Below are positions 9,425 through 20,845 of a DNA stretch of 64,000 nt, in pieces. How positions within the stretch are numbered: the first letter of the stretch is position 1; each line of letters begins with the position of its first letter. The notes beneath the pieces are model-generated. The model was not told the origin of the DNA. It was given only the letters and a program-made list of their open reading frames with translations, and made no database searches. The translations under genes were made by a program, and so were the position numbers. This stretch comes from Adiantum capillus-veneris (Eukaryota; Streptophyta; Polypodiopsida; Polypodiales; Pteridaceae): NCBI GenBank assembly GCA_014529385.2, contig CM043963.1:65063469-65127468 (forward strand), in the 5' to 3' direction.

Positions 9425-10774
9425 CCACCTGAAATTCATTAAGAAATTTGCTTGGTTGCAAATTTCAAGAAAAAGACCAAGTAATCACATATAATTTACC
9501 AATAATTAATAAAGTTCGGGTGTGTTGACGATTTATGCAAGACTTTGCCAAATTAAATGCGACAAGGTCAGTATAGACACCAGTAGCTTTCAAGAGGGCA
9601 AGTATCTGAAAGTCTTAGTGAATTTTACACGGCTGGCAAATGATGCTTGATTGTGAGACCATTCAAACTTACCATAATCATAATCTTATCTATGAAAAAA
9701 CAGGTTTAGTGACACAAGTGAATCGTCTTTGTGATCGCAAGTTGTTCTACGACAATTTGGTGGTTATTCTCATACTCCGGTAACAAAAAAAATTACTCTC
9801 TTGGTTATTGAATATCATACACGTTCTAGTTCTAGCACATGAGGAAAGTTCACTCTCTCCTTATATATATTAGGATTAAGATATGATAGCAAATGCTTCT
9901 CATATTGACCAGTACAAGCTTTTATCAAAGCACTAGAGGAAAATCCCACATGTGAAAATAGGCCCCTCTGTTGATACATTTTGGGCTAGTTTTTTAGCAA
10001 ATTAGGTAGTGCAAAAGATTCTTGCCGGTTACGTCAATGAACTAGATAGTCATTTACAAACTTCACAAATATCAACAAGTAAATCCCACTTGCGACCTCT
10101 CTTTGGATATACATTTTGTTTTGGGTATTGTAAGATTCTTAGCAAATTGGGTAAACCAGAGAGGTTCTTGCCGGTAACAGCAATGCATAGCTTGTGACCG
10201 CCCATCTTCGCAAACACCAACACTCGCTTCCACCTCATTACCCAGGAGATGCATCGATTAGGAATGCACAGCAAATGGCAACACAAGAAGGAGCAGTAGA
10301 AAAATGCAGAGGGGGGCAAACATTAAGGGCATAGGGGGAGGCGGGAGGGGTGGCAACACCAATGGCAGTACCAATACAAGCACTGCTATCAAGCACACCA
10401 TGATCATCAACCCTGCATTCATCATGCTTTTCTCACTTCATGAATCATCTCACCCAAAACATACGAAAAATTGGTTGTGAATGCCAGATACAATGACTTG
10501 CTACCGATACAACTGTTTGTATAGGTAGCAAACGCTCGACACAAAAATTTTGCCGGCTGGTACCATGATGAGAGCGAGACCACTGTTGTGGGATTGATAT
10601 AAACCGTAGGGTGAGGCTGGGATTAGTAAACTAATTCTAATTACGTATGGGTTAGTCTAACCCACATTGAAAGGCAGATGGATGTAAGAGCTTGCATACC
10701 TAGCAGCAGATGGCAACAGCCCACGTTATGGAAACCCTTGAAATAGGTGCCGAGCCCCAAGTGGGATGGTTATC

Positions 10775-10776
<2 letters not shown>
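9425..10776. other. No recognisable gene
   Basis: AT-rich sequence with many stops. The phrase AGCAAATTRGGTA...AGATTCTTGCCGGTWACR is present twice, near 9997-10035 and 10140-10178, hinting at an old duplication. A small palindrome (GGGTTAGTCTAACCC) lies near 10649. Nothing else can be supported. Confidence 0.6.

Positions 10777-10848
<72 letters not shown>
10777..10848. repeat. Compound (GT)n(GA)n microsatellite
   Basis: A GT run at 10777-10806 passes directly into a GA run at 10807-10848. A shorter GT/GA tract follows at about 10948-10977. Confidence 0.95.
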
Positions 10849-10854
<6 letters not shown>

Positions 10855-10979
10855 GTTCATCTGCGCTCATAGCCCCACCTTCGCCTGCGCTTAAATAAAA
10901 TCCATCAGCATCTTCTGTTGCTGCTCTTGTTCATTGTATTTCGTAATGTGTGTGTGTGAGAGAGAGAGAGCGAGAGAGG

Positions 10980-11941
10980 GATCTCGATGCTCCCAGCCTG
11001 TGGGCTTCGGAGGCTTGAACCAAAACTTCAAGTGGGCTTCGAAGGCTTGAACCAAGTTGCCAAGTGTCCCAAGTTGACATAAGGCATTTCTCTCATTTTC
11101 CAGTCCATGGAAAAGAATGTCTTTCCAATTTGCTCCAATGGGATCCAGCCACATGCACCTTTGCAGTTCCCTACTTACCCAATCCGATGTTGGTTAAAGC
11201 GGATACTATTCGCCCTCATCCCACAATCACTTTGGTAGTAGGTACTTTAAAGACACTTCATTTTTTTCCCCTCCTTTTGGTATGAGGCACGATTTTAAAA
11301 ATTCCTTAAAATGTAGAATTGTAGGAGATACCTTCATTTTGGAAGGGATGGAAAAACGCGGAGTAGAATATGGTCGCGGCCAACAAGCAAGATAACGTGG
11401 CTTGCAACAACAGATGGACCGAGCAAGACAATGTGGCATGTGAGTGCAACTAAGTGTGTTGGATGACAACGGAACAGGTGGCTAGATAAGGGGGAGAATG
11501 CGAAGATTATCTTTTTCTATAAGAAATCAGCAAAGAAGGTGGCAAGGCAATGGTGCCGCCGGGATGGTTAGCTCAAAGGCTATTTTCTACCAGCGACTTT
11601 TTGGGTCCGATTCTTGCTTGTGCGTGCTGCTTTTGGCCCCTCGACCCAGTAGTGCACAGAGTTTGGGTGGGATTTGCATAGATTCCATCTAATAAATTGG
11701 CGAAGGAGCCAATATGTGGGCAAGAATGGCACATGAGTCCTAGCTAATTGAAAAGGGAAAAAAGGGAAGGGAGGGTCTTAACACTATATCACATGGGGTC
11801 TTCAATGAAGTTCGAACGGTGGGATTGACAACCTGCAACTAGGGTGCGTCATTCAAAACTGGTGTTGTCCGAGTTCACTTTTGCCTGTTTGTGTTTACTA
11901 TATAATGGTTTGTTTTTCCATGGATGACATCAAAAGCTACG
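10980..11941. other. No recognisable gene
   Basis: Ordinary mixed sequence with a short direct repeat (GTGGGCTTCGRAGGCTTGAACCAA in two forms) near 11000-11055. The small open frames show no motifs. Confidence 0.55.
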
Positions 11942-12007
11942 CGTCCATGTGGCTAGGGTGTTTGCCTGTCAACAGGTAGGCCCATTGTTCGAGTCACCTT
12001 GTGGACG
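11942..12007 (+). other. tRNA-Asp(GTC)-like relic, possibly a SINE head
   Basis: The ends CGTCCAT and GTGGACG form a 7-bp acceptor-like stem (one G-T pair). Inside are an A-box-like TGGCTAGGGTG at 11950, a TTTGCCTGTCA anticodon region with GTC at 11968-11970, and a B-box-like GTTCGAGTC at 11987. The A-to-B spacing of 37 bp suits a tRNA gene. Total length is 66 bp; the shortfall fits a D-loop deletion relative to tRNA-Asp. The T-stem pairs poorly, so this is probably a pseudogene or the tRNA-derived head of a SINE, not a working tRNA gene. Confidence 0.4.
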
Positions 12008-12268
12008 TTGACGTAGCATTTTTCACCCACCCCATCTGCCTTGAGATTCCCGTGCCAATCCAACGCTCTCGATCCCACTGTCGGCCACATTTAAGACCCC
12101 GTGTGATTTAATGTTGTGCAAGGGAGGGGGGGAGTAAGTCCCACGGGGTCCAAGCCATGGGATCTGTGCTGGCAGTGAAGGCATAAACCTTGAGAATGAG
12201 GGACAATAAAAATACCGTAGAGAATGTGCCACGATTCAAACCCACGGCCCTACATTGACCGATGTGCC

Positions 12269-12269
12269 T

Positions 12270-12320
<51 letters not shown>
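12269..12320. repeat. T11 run followed by G41 homopolymer
   Basis: Eleven T (12269-12279) run straight into 41 uninterrupted G (12280-12320). Proline-rich readings on the other strand are artefacts of this run. Its true length is uncertain because such tracts are error-prone in sequencing. Confidence 0.9.
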
Positions 12321-12322
<2 letters not shown>

Positions 12323-12329
12323 GGAGGGA

Positions 12330-13500
12330 CACAAGGATGGTCTCCCTTTTCCTCTACAACATGGGGATGATGGCATAGTGGTTAGCTCGTCTCACTCTCA
12401 CCAAAGTGATGGACATACGTAGCAACACCCCTCAAAAGGAGGATGATAACCACGATAGCCACACATGTTGGAGCTCCCGCAAGAGGAGAGTCCAACTTGC
12501 GATATTATGAAGACTCCTCCTTTTTTATATATATACAACAAAATTACACATCTTTGCTTTGAATATGGGTTTAAGCTTGTGCCATGTGGCAGCCTCATAT
12601 CACTTCCCCCATTTGGACCTCCGAAAACCCACAAAAGGTAACCCTCACAAGGTATATTGTGCGCACAATCATTATCTCTAAATTTTTTCCATGGAATTCA
12701 ATTTCAACTTCTAATGGCCCTTCAATCTATACTGCATCCCAGAAATCATCAACTTTTGTAGAAAACTCATCTTGTTAAAGATATGTGTCTACTAGCACTT
12801 CTAGCTTTGCTAGAATTTGAATCTCGAACATCTATCTAGATCGATATGCTTTCAATCTGCCCTTGAAAATCTACAAATTGCTCATTTTTGTATCCTAGCT
12901 CCTTAACCATATACTCGTCACTTGCATGCAAAAAATTATTTCCTTGAAATACTTCTAGCAGTTCCCATACTCTTTGGCAAGAACTTCTACTTGGTCACAT
13001 AAATTTGGAATAACCAACTACACAAACGATCCGACCATAAGCTTGTCTGGTACTCTTCGGGTTTGCTTCTCTATCTTATAGCATGAAAGATAGCCCTTTG
13101 GATCATAGGATTCAAACATATTGCACTCTGCATGCAAAGCATCTAGCGCTACTTCCAAAGCATCATCATGTTCATTTTCCTATGATTCTTGTACCACTTC
13201 ACTAATGGATAAAGCATCAATCATGTGCATTACATCCCGAAATCTGGTATTTTTTTCAACCTCTTTGGAGACGTACATTGTGCCATTTTTTTTTGTAAAC
13301 TCTAATTTATCCTTGTTTGCGATTATGTGAATCATGTGCATTACATCACAAAATCTCGCATTTTTTGCATCTCTTTGGAGACGAATGTGGTGGCTAATTT
13401 ATGATTTGTTTTGTATAATTTGTTGCATCTGTGTGTGAGATTCCATCTACACTCTCACCCTAGTTAGTTTTGCATCAGGTTCACCAAACTTGTTAGAGTT
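12330..13500 (-). other. Unassigned region with a minus-strand coding-like stretch
   Basis: Between about 13300 and 12940 the minus strand can be read for over 100 codons with few stops (DALEVALDALHAECNMFES, then PKGYLSCYKIEKQTRRVPDK and DQVEVLAKEYGN). I do not recognise a family. A direct duplication with an offset of about 110 bp (AATCATGTGCATTACATC at about 13219 and 13329) lies at one end. It may be a decayed transposon or gene fragment. Confidence 0.35.
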
Positions 13501-13735
13501 TGGGGCTCTCCAGGGGAGACCACGAAGGCGCTAGGCCTCTAGCTATGAGAGATGTGAGAAAGGAGAAGAAACATAGGAAAGAGCAATAACAGATGCTAGA
13601 TTGCACATTGAATGTATTGAATTTAAGTACAAGATACAATCAAATCGACCTCTAGTAATTACCAAAGTTAAATTAAACCATGGGTAGAGGTCTCCACATT
13701 GAAGGGAAGCGTAAGAGTGGAGTCGAATACATGCA

Positions 13736-13738
<3 letters not shown>

Positions 13739-13794
<56 letters not shown>
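13739..13794. repeat. (GA)n microsatellite in the copia-1 3' LTR region
   Basis: A pure GA run of about 55 bp. Confidence 0.95.
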
Positions 13795-14972
13795 AAGCCC
13801 TCTTCTTCACAGTCACACACAACATCGCATCAATTTGTTTGTGTCTCATAAATTGAATATCTATACAATTAAAGGATAGGGGGGAACATAAGTTAGTGAT
13901 GAGAGGCGGGCGCCCGGCCTACATGGTGAGAAACTCAATATTCTCCCACTTGATGGCCAATGTGGGAGGCCATAAAACTATACATGTATAGTAACACATC
14001 TTCACCCAATGCCCCATCAACCGAAAAAAATTGCTGAAAATGACTACTGGAGAGATTCTTAGTCAGTGTATCCACTATGTTCTCTGATGTATGTATCATC
14101 ACCAAGTCAATCTTCTGTTTGCTAGGCAATTGTGATTGAAGTGATAACACACATCAATGTGTTTTGTCCTTGCATGAAAAATCCGATTCTTGGCCAAGAC
14201 AATAGCACTTTGACTATCATAGTGAAGAATTGGTATCTCTTGCTCTAGTTCAAGATCTCCCACTAGACAAGTAAGCCATATAGCTTCTTTGCATGCTTCA
14301 CTTAAAGTGAAATACTCTGTCTCTGTAGTGAAAGTTGACATATAATCTTGAAGAACACATCTCCAAGGAATAGCAGAATGAACAAAGGTGTAGATCCAAC
14401 GAGTTGTTGATGTATGATTGTCAACACAACTTACATAATCACTCTCAAGATATCCCCTAATGGATTACTCTCCACAATCATAGCATAATTGTCTATTCGC
14501 TGTGCCACTCAAGTATCTGAGAATCTATTTGAAAGCTTGCCAATGCTTCATTCTAGGATTGGACAAATAAACATGCTCGCAATGTCAAGTCTCGTAGCGA
14601 TCATGGAATACATGAGACTGCCACAATTGAAGCATTAGCCATCATGGCTATTTTCTTAATAGATTTGGGACAATCATTCTTGCTAAGTTTCAAATAGGTA
14701 GGCAGTGTGAGTGTGGAGACCTCTACCCATGGTTTAATTTAACTTTGGTAATTACTAGATGTCGATTTGACTGTATCTCCACATTAGGTCTCTACTCAAT
14801 GACTTCCCCTTCTGCATATTGAAACGATTAAGCACTTTTTGCATGTACCCCTTTTGAGACCCATATAGAAATATGTCTTTACGATCTCAAGTAACACCCA
14901 TACACAAAATATGATTAACATCACCCAAATCTTTCATGTCAAAAATTGATTATGTAGCTTCTCCTTTAGGTC

Positions 14973-14977
14973 ATCAC
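14973..14977. repeat. Target-site duplication, left copy (ATCAC)
   Basis: ATCAC directly before the TGTTGACC start of the nested element is repeated at 26535-26539 directly after its CGTAACA end. A 5-bp duplication is the normal footprint of LTR-retrotransposon integration. Confidence 0.9.
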
Positions 14978-15937
14978 TGTTGACCGCTGGGTCAACAACA
15001 CAACATAACTCAAGTTTCGTACCAAAGTCTTATCTTTTGCGAGTTATGAAATGCTGCGGATTATGGCTATAAACGTCATTTGTAATGAGTAGTTATTCTA
15101 GTTTCAGAAGCCGGGGTGCAATGGCACTTCCAGATTGTAAATACAAAGCCATTTGACCCTTTCAACCCCAATTTTGGTTAAACCTAAGGTAGCCTTAGTA
15201 TATAAGGTACCTAGGACATTTTGTAAAGGGGGGGAACTTTAATCATAATCTAAACTAGAGCGCTGCCGTCTACTGTGTGTGAGAGAGAAAGAGAGTGAGC
15301 GTGAGCTTTATCCTCTCGCTATGCCCGGCTCGCTCAACACATTGGAGATCCGACTGCACCATTGCTGTAGGCTCGAGGAGAGCTATGCGACAACGCCAAG
15401 CATTCCACGCGAGATGAAGCGCACACGCCGACGCATCTACGAGCTATTTGTGGCCGTAAGTGTATCAAACGATGTCTGTTTTCTGTGTGCTAATAGTCTA
15501 TAAAATCGTGGTGACATAAGCTACGCATAGGTACTCATAAATTTCAGTTTCGGGCACTTTCAAAATTTTGCTCTGTCATCCTACGCGTTTTCCGCAAACG
15601 GGTTTAGAGTGAGGGTTTTGAGTGTAGAAGCGTAGGGACAGGTGTATCCTAGTGAGGGGATGGTGTTCCTTAAGTTTCGTACGAATCTGGCATGATTAGG
15701 TGAGTTACCTTCCGTATGTGTGTATGTGGCTAGGTGGTGTAGTTGAGAGCAGTGAGGTTCTTGATTGTGGTTTAGTTGGCCTTCCAGAGTGTTGTATGTG
15801 TAGGATGGTCTCAGCCTGATAAGCTAACGAGATTTCCTTCGTGTGCCTATCGTGTCATCTGTGTCCTCGATTGACATTATGTTGATCTAGGTAGTGTTTG
15901 CATGCACTTCATGGGTGTGTGAGTCGCTTCCGCAACA
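14978..15937 (+). repeat. 5' LTR of the nested element
   Basis: It begins TGTTGACCGCTGGGTCAACA, itself an inverted repeat (8-bp arms TGTTGACC/GGTCAACA), and ends CCGCAACA. A TATA box (GTATATAAGG) lies at about 15198. A half copy of the leader palindrome (CATCCTACGCGT) is at 15577-15588. It aligns without gaps to 25575-26534. Confidence 0.95.
15198..15207 (+). promoter_or_regulatory. TATA box in the 5' LTR
   Basis: GTATATAAGG, about 220 bp into the LTR, is a consensus plant TATA box and is conserved at 25795 in the 3' LTR. It probably marks the U3-R boundary about 30 bp downstream. Confidence 0.6.
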
Positions 15938-15938
15938 T

Positions 15939-15956
15939 TGGCGCCACTGCCGGGGA
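15939..15956 (+). promoter_or_regulatory. Primer-binding site, tRNA-Asp type
   Basis: TGGCGCCACTGCCGGGGA begins one base after the LTR end. It closely matches the tRNA-Asp complement used by Athila-type plant Ty3 elements (TGGCGCCGTTGCCGGGGA), differing at two bases. Confidence 0.88.
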
Positions 15957-16480
15957 CACAAGGACCTAAGTAGGTTTCCTACTAACACTCGTGTGATGGT
16001 TGCTTGATTTAGTTTTGGCTAAAGAAAGCGTTTTTCTTAAGTGGATCCGGAAGAGGATATTCTGCGATCAAGTGGATAGCTAGGAAGTGTGTGTCTTGCC
16101 GAGGATCTGCGACTAGATAGGTTTAGTTAGGATCTGTGGATTAGAGTAGTTGTTGGTGGTCGAGTGATTTGTGAGGTGATAAAAGCGTTTACTAGTCCGT
16201 GTGTGGCAGTGAAGCGTTTTTCTACTCATAGATGCAAAACCTCATATGATTTGTAGGAGTAGCTTTAGGTAAGTGATCCGATTTTGATCTAGAGCTATTC
16301 AGCACTGAATTATTTGCTAAAGTGCTTGATTGCATTTGAAATCACGGAAAAGTGTGTTTTTGAGGATAAAAATGCATTAAAAAAGCTTTTGTGGATATTT
16401 TTGTATGACTGACTGATGCTGTGCATATAAAAGAGCATTTGTAAGGGTACTGTGAAGAAAACCTACAATTCTGTAAACAT

Positions 16481-18487
16481 AGACATCCTATGCGCAGGAT
16501 GTCTCAAGGGGGTTCTGGAGACCAAATTTGAAAATTTTGACTGCACCAGTGTGTTTAGAAGGGGGGGTTTACTCTGAGTATACATTGAAACTAGAGTTTT
16601 GACCAACTCTTGATACCCAAAAGACCAAAGACAGAGTGTCAAAAACGCGAAAACAGGAAACTTAAGATTCTGAGCACAATTTTGCATAAAAACTGGTAGA
16701 AATTCTTGAAAAGTAGTGCTCAAGACTTGGGGATGCCCGTGGATGAATTCTGCCAAAAATTTCATCAGTAGACATCCTACGCGTAGGATGTCTAGAGAGT
16801 GATTCTGGAAGCAAAAATTAAGTTTTGACATCATACCCATATTCTGCATGTTGTGTTGGACACACACACACCAAAGCTCATGTCATTTGGACATATAGAC
16901 TGAGAGTTAAGGGGATGTTACTCTTTCAGAGAAATATGTTCCCAAAAGTGATGATTCTGAGCAATTTGGACATCCAAAATTTGATGTGATCACATATTCT
17001 TGTTATATGCATCAAGAAGCACCTTGGGTAGAAACAGAAGTCCATTCTGAGAAAAAAGACATCCTACGCGTAGGATGTCTACAGGGTGATCTGGTGGAAA
17101 TTTTGAAATTATGAGTTGACCAGTGTGTTCAGAAGGTAGGTTTTACCTTATTTTCACCTGGAAAGGGGAACTTGACCATATCTTGACAGGATAAGACCAA
17201 AAGACGAAAATTACCAGACATCCTACCTAAATTGTGCCCAAGGCATAATTTTTGAGACCAAACCATAGGGTGACTTCATGTGCATGTTATACATGATGTT
17301 TTGAGTGCATGTGAGAGTTTTCAACTCATTTGGGTGAGAAAATTGGGTTTTAAGCAGACTTTAGCGTTTTTTTTTTGAGAAAAAAAGGCTAGAACAGCTA
17401 GTTTTGGGGTCTTTTGACATCCAAATTAAAGTCTAAGCATAGCATTGGATTGCTGACATCAAGGGGAAGCTGTGGCTCAAGTTTGGGGCAATTCTAAGCA
17501 CTTAGACATCCTACGCGTAGGATGTTTTCACCATGATTTAGCACTCCAAATCAACCTCTGAGCATACCACAGTGATCAACACCTTAAGGAGAGTCTGTGT
17601 TTCAAATTTGGGGCAATTCTGAGCATTTAGACATCCTACGCGTAGGATGTCTAAGGCATGATTTAGAGGCCAAATTCAAACTGCGGACATAGCAGGGTGT
17701 TGTATAGCCTTAGGCAAGCCTCCTAGTCAATTTTGGTCCAATTTGGAGTTGATTTGACTAGTGAATTCATCAGAACGGACATCAGGCTTTTGGAACAGAT
17801 TCTTGATCATTTGACCAACCTATAGGTGTTAGAATCAAAAAGTAAAAATAGCTGTGAGTTTAGCATATCAAGGGGAAGCTAGAGTGCAAGTTTGAGCTGA
17901 AATAAAGCAAAAAGACATCCTACGCGTCGGATGTCTCCTGGGTCATAAAGTGGTTAAAATTCTACTGTAGCCATAAAGGGAGGTTCTAAGTGTCTCAAGG
18001 ATTCCAGAACTTTTTTCAAAAGTGAATTTGGACCTTGTTTGGCCTATTTACCAAGCAAAGACAAGAATTGTCAAACATTCTCTTGGAGTGCACTAGAAGC
18101 TCTTGCAGCCTAAATCTTGACCTATTGGCATCCAAATTCAATTTTGAGTATACCATTGGGTTGCTGAGCACTAGGAGAATCTTGGGATCAAGTTTGGACA
18201 AAATCTGATCAGTTAGAAATCCTACGCGTAGGATGTCTCCAGCTTGATTTAGGACTCCAAACCAACCTATGAGCACACCACTGTGATTAGCACATCAAGG
18301 AGAAGCTGGGTTGAAAATTTCAAGTCATTCTGAGCAAAAAGACATCCTACGCATAGGATGTCTCAAGGCCATTTTTAGGTCCAAATCAACCTCTGAGCAT
18401 ATCATTGTGTTGCTGGACTTAAGGGGAGTCTCTGGACCAAATTTTGTTAAATTCTGAGCATATAGACATCGTATGTGTAGGATGTCT
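16481..18487 (+). repeat. Leader palindrome array (9 full copies and 1 half)
   Basis: A 24-bp palindrome, core CATCCTACGCGTAGGATG flanked by AGA and TCT-type ends, occurs at 16481, 16770, 17057, 17216 (left half only), 17504, 17629, 17913, 18215, 18340 and 18464. Copies at 16770, 17057 and 17629 are perfect over 24 bp or more; the others have one to three changes. Spacings fall near 125 bp or 284-302 bp, with one of 159. The DNA between copies is itself a degenerate repeat (phrases such as AAGGGGAAGCTGTGG and CAACCTCTGAGCATA recur). The centre is ACGCGT. In RNA each copy could fold back or pair with another copy. It lies wholly between primer site and gag. Confidence 0.95.
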
Positions 18488-18943
18488 CTAGGCCAGTTTC
18501 AGGGTCCAACTGTACTTTTGACCATATAGGAGTGTTCATAGTGTCACAGAGATCCCAAATCTTCTTTTTAAAATTGAATTTGGACTCATTTTGACCAGTC
18601 TAAATTGCATTTCACTATTTTGGCCATAACTTTCACAAACGATATCGGATCGGAAAAGTTTTTATATCAAAACGTAGCCTGAGAGCGACTCTACAGATCT
18701 TAGAGCAAAACTTGAACTAAATGAATGCTATGGCAACCATTTAGGTCAACTTTGAAAAAAAACGTCGTTTAAGATCTCAAAATACATCCGCAAGTTAGGG
18801 GTGCCTAAAAGCGACAATTTGCGAGAATTGTGACGAAACGGTTGCGGTTTTGGACATAGTTTCGACTTTTCCCTAACCAAAGCACTTGAACACAGTGGAA
18901 TAAGCCTACTTGAACCAAGAAAAAGCTCTTAAGCCCAGAAATC

Positions 18944-20840
18944 ATGTCTACCCTAGATTCAAACGCAGCTTACACAAGCTTGGAGATCCCGCCGATAGAG
19001 GAATATCCTCCCACAATGGATCTTCCAAACTTGCAATTGATAAAGATCCATCTTGTTGAGAGAGTTTGGATGATTGGTCATGAGAGTGAAGGACTTTATA
19101 GATACATTGACGACAATGAGGTCAATCTTTATAGGTGCTCAGATCCATACCTAGAAGAGATAACGGATTACAAGATCTTATATGTCTACACATACGGAGT
19201 CGACTGTCAATGGAGATCTATAGTTATCGACAAGTATGAGAATACAGAGTTGTAGAAAGCACAAATCCACAGACTGTACTAGAAAGAGGTGGATATTTGG
19301 TCAATGAAGGACCACAAATGCCTCCACCAAACACGAGAATTCCTATAGGAATTCCAAGAAGAGAGACACCAGGATTCCCTTCAAGAGCGATAACGAGAGA
19401 AGGATTGGGAGAGTCTCTGGTTAGACTTGTAGACAATCGACGAGTTAGACCATCCCAAGTCCAGAAATGGGTAAACATAAAATACTCCGGAGATAAAGAT
19501 CCGAGAGATCACGTAACGGCTTTTAGAAGAGTGATTAGAGCAGAGGAAGTTTCAAATTTTGGGACACAATTTGCGGGATTTGGATTGACTCTAGAAGATG
19601 ATGCAGCTACATGGTTCAACTCGGTGGAAAAATGGGATTTTGAGACCCTAGATGAGCTGTTTGAGGAGTTTATTGAAGAATTCTTGCCAAAAGGCATTGC
19701 TCACAATACGGTCTCGCAAATCCATAGATTCAAACAAAAAGAGGATGAATCAGTACGCAAAGCATCATTACGGCTCAAGAGATATGTTAAGCTCTGTCTG
19801 AGAGCGGAATTACCTACGCAATCACGACTGATGCTGTGATCTTTATCCAGGGAATGAGACATGCGGGCCTTCAGAAGGATCTGCATATGATAAGGAGGAT
19901 GACTCTAAACGAGTTGATCAAAGAAGCTCTTTATCTAGTGGATAACTGTGAGGCATACAAAGAAAAGGACTTAAAGAGTCAAGGAGATGACACATCCTCT
20001 CAACACGGTGTTTCACAGATAAGTGAGTCCATTGCCAAGCCAACGGCACCCATTGATCAAGAAAAGCTTATCGACCACTTGGTCAAGAGGTTGATTTCTC
20101 TTGTAAGGTCTGATTTGGGAGAGCCGAAGTGGTGTGAAATTGAGAGAAAATGGACGAACCATATGAGGGAAGAGTGCTATTATAGCATGGAAAATGTTAG
20201 GGAGAGGTATGTACAACCTGTTCCAGAAGCACCTACTCCACCTAGATACATTACGGGGAATGCGCCAGGGCCAGTAGGAGTTTTAAGGCCACATCTTGTC
20301 TTAGGACAACAACCTCCGCTGCCAGGTGCTAGAATGCCGGTAGACATGAGATACATGCCAATGATGGAAGCATCAAATAAACCAACGCCAGTACCAGCTA
20401 CAATGTGGTATAGCAACCAAAGTGAGTACTACCCGTCGAAGCAACAAAATGTGAGAGAAACACATGGAGTGGTGAGGCTGGTACAACATCCACCTATTGG
20501 GTTTCAGTCGAAAGAAAGAAGGTATGAAATGGACGAAAGGACATTGCGATTCATTGCAAATAGCGGCTTATCTAGGTCAAAGCTTGCTTATAGCCAAGAG
20601 GAAATGCTAAAAGAATCTCCTCAACCAGAGACAGATTGTCACAAAAGTCGTGACAACCACTTGGTTAAACAATGTTCTCATACGGAGATCACTGAAGTAA
20701 ATGCCTATTGTCTTGAGTGTGGCATCACTCACTTGATCCCCGATTGCCCAAAAAACCCAAACCAAATCAGGAAAATCACGACAAATGTATTAGGGATTGT
20801 TCAGCTACCTAGTAGCTCAGAAATGAAAATGTCGTATTAG
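18944..20840 (+). pseudogene. Gag polyprotein of the nested element
   Basis: The ATG at 18944 opens MSTLDSNAAYTSLEI. After a frameshift near 19250 the frame continues as the Ty3 Gag domain (Retrotrans_gag type): VQKWVNIKYSGDKDPRDHV, DDAATWFNSVEKWDF, ELFEEFIEEFLPKG, IHRFKQKEDESV. A second frame change near 19800-19835 leads into VIFIQGMRHAGLQKDL. Near 20710 a zinc-knuckle-like CLECGITHLIPDC has CX2CX3HX4C spacing, one residue shorter than usual. A third frame change near 20825 leads to the next segment. The role would be particle assembly; these breaks make this copy non-functional as read. Confidence 0.85.
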
Positions 20841-20845
20841 TTCAA

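Larger units (their letters stand above)
13500..14977 (-). mobile_element. Copia-1, 3' half (left of the nested insertion)
   Basis: Minus-strand Ty1/copia remains. Going left from the insertion are RT C-terminal segments (MKDLGDVNHIL... region), then the RNase H frame 14099-14341 with TETEYFTLSEACKEAIWL, DSQSAIVLAKN and FHARTKHIDV. Next, in another frame (13935-14150), comes IDLVMIHTSENIVDTLTKNL, the usual end of copia pol. AAGTGGGAGAAT on the minus strand near 13950 is a plausible polypurine tract, followed by an LTR running left with a (GA)n tract at 13739-13794. The LTR outer end is unclear. Frame breaks and a 66-bp insertion at about 14716-14782 show decay. The other half lies at 26535-27101. 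Confidence 0.85.

Noticed and set aside
12108-12332. Proline-rich ORF
   Set aside because: The proline run is the reverse reading of the G41 homopolymer, not a coding feature.
12371-12410. TGGCATAGTGG A-box and a stem-like TCACT...AGTGA, a possible tRNA gene
   Set aside because: No B box lies at the required distance downstream and the loop has the wrong size. The nearest B-box-like sequence (about 12229-12243) is upstream and on the other strand.
16481-18487. CRISPR array
   Set aside because: The repeats are palindromes in a retrotransposon leader with long, mutually similar spacers in plant-like DNA; nothing suggests a prokaryotic CRISPR system.
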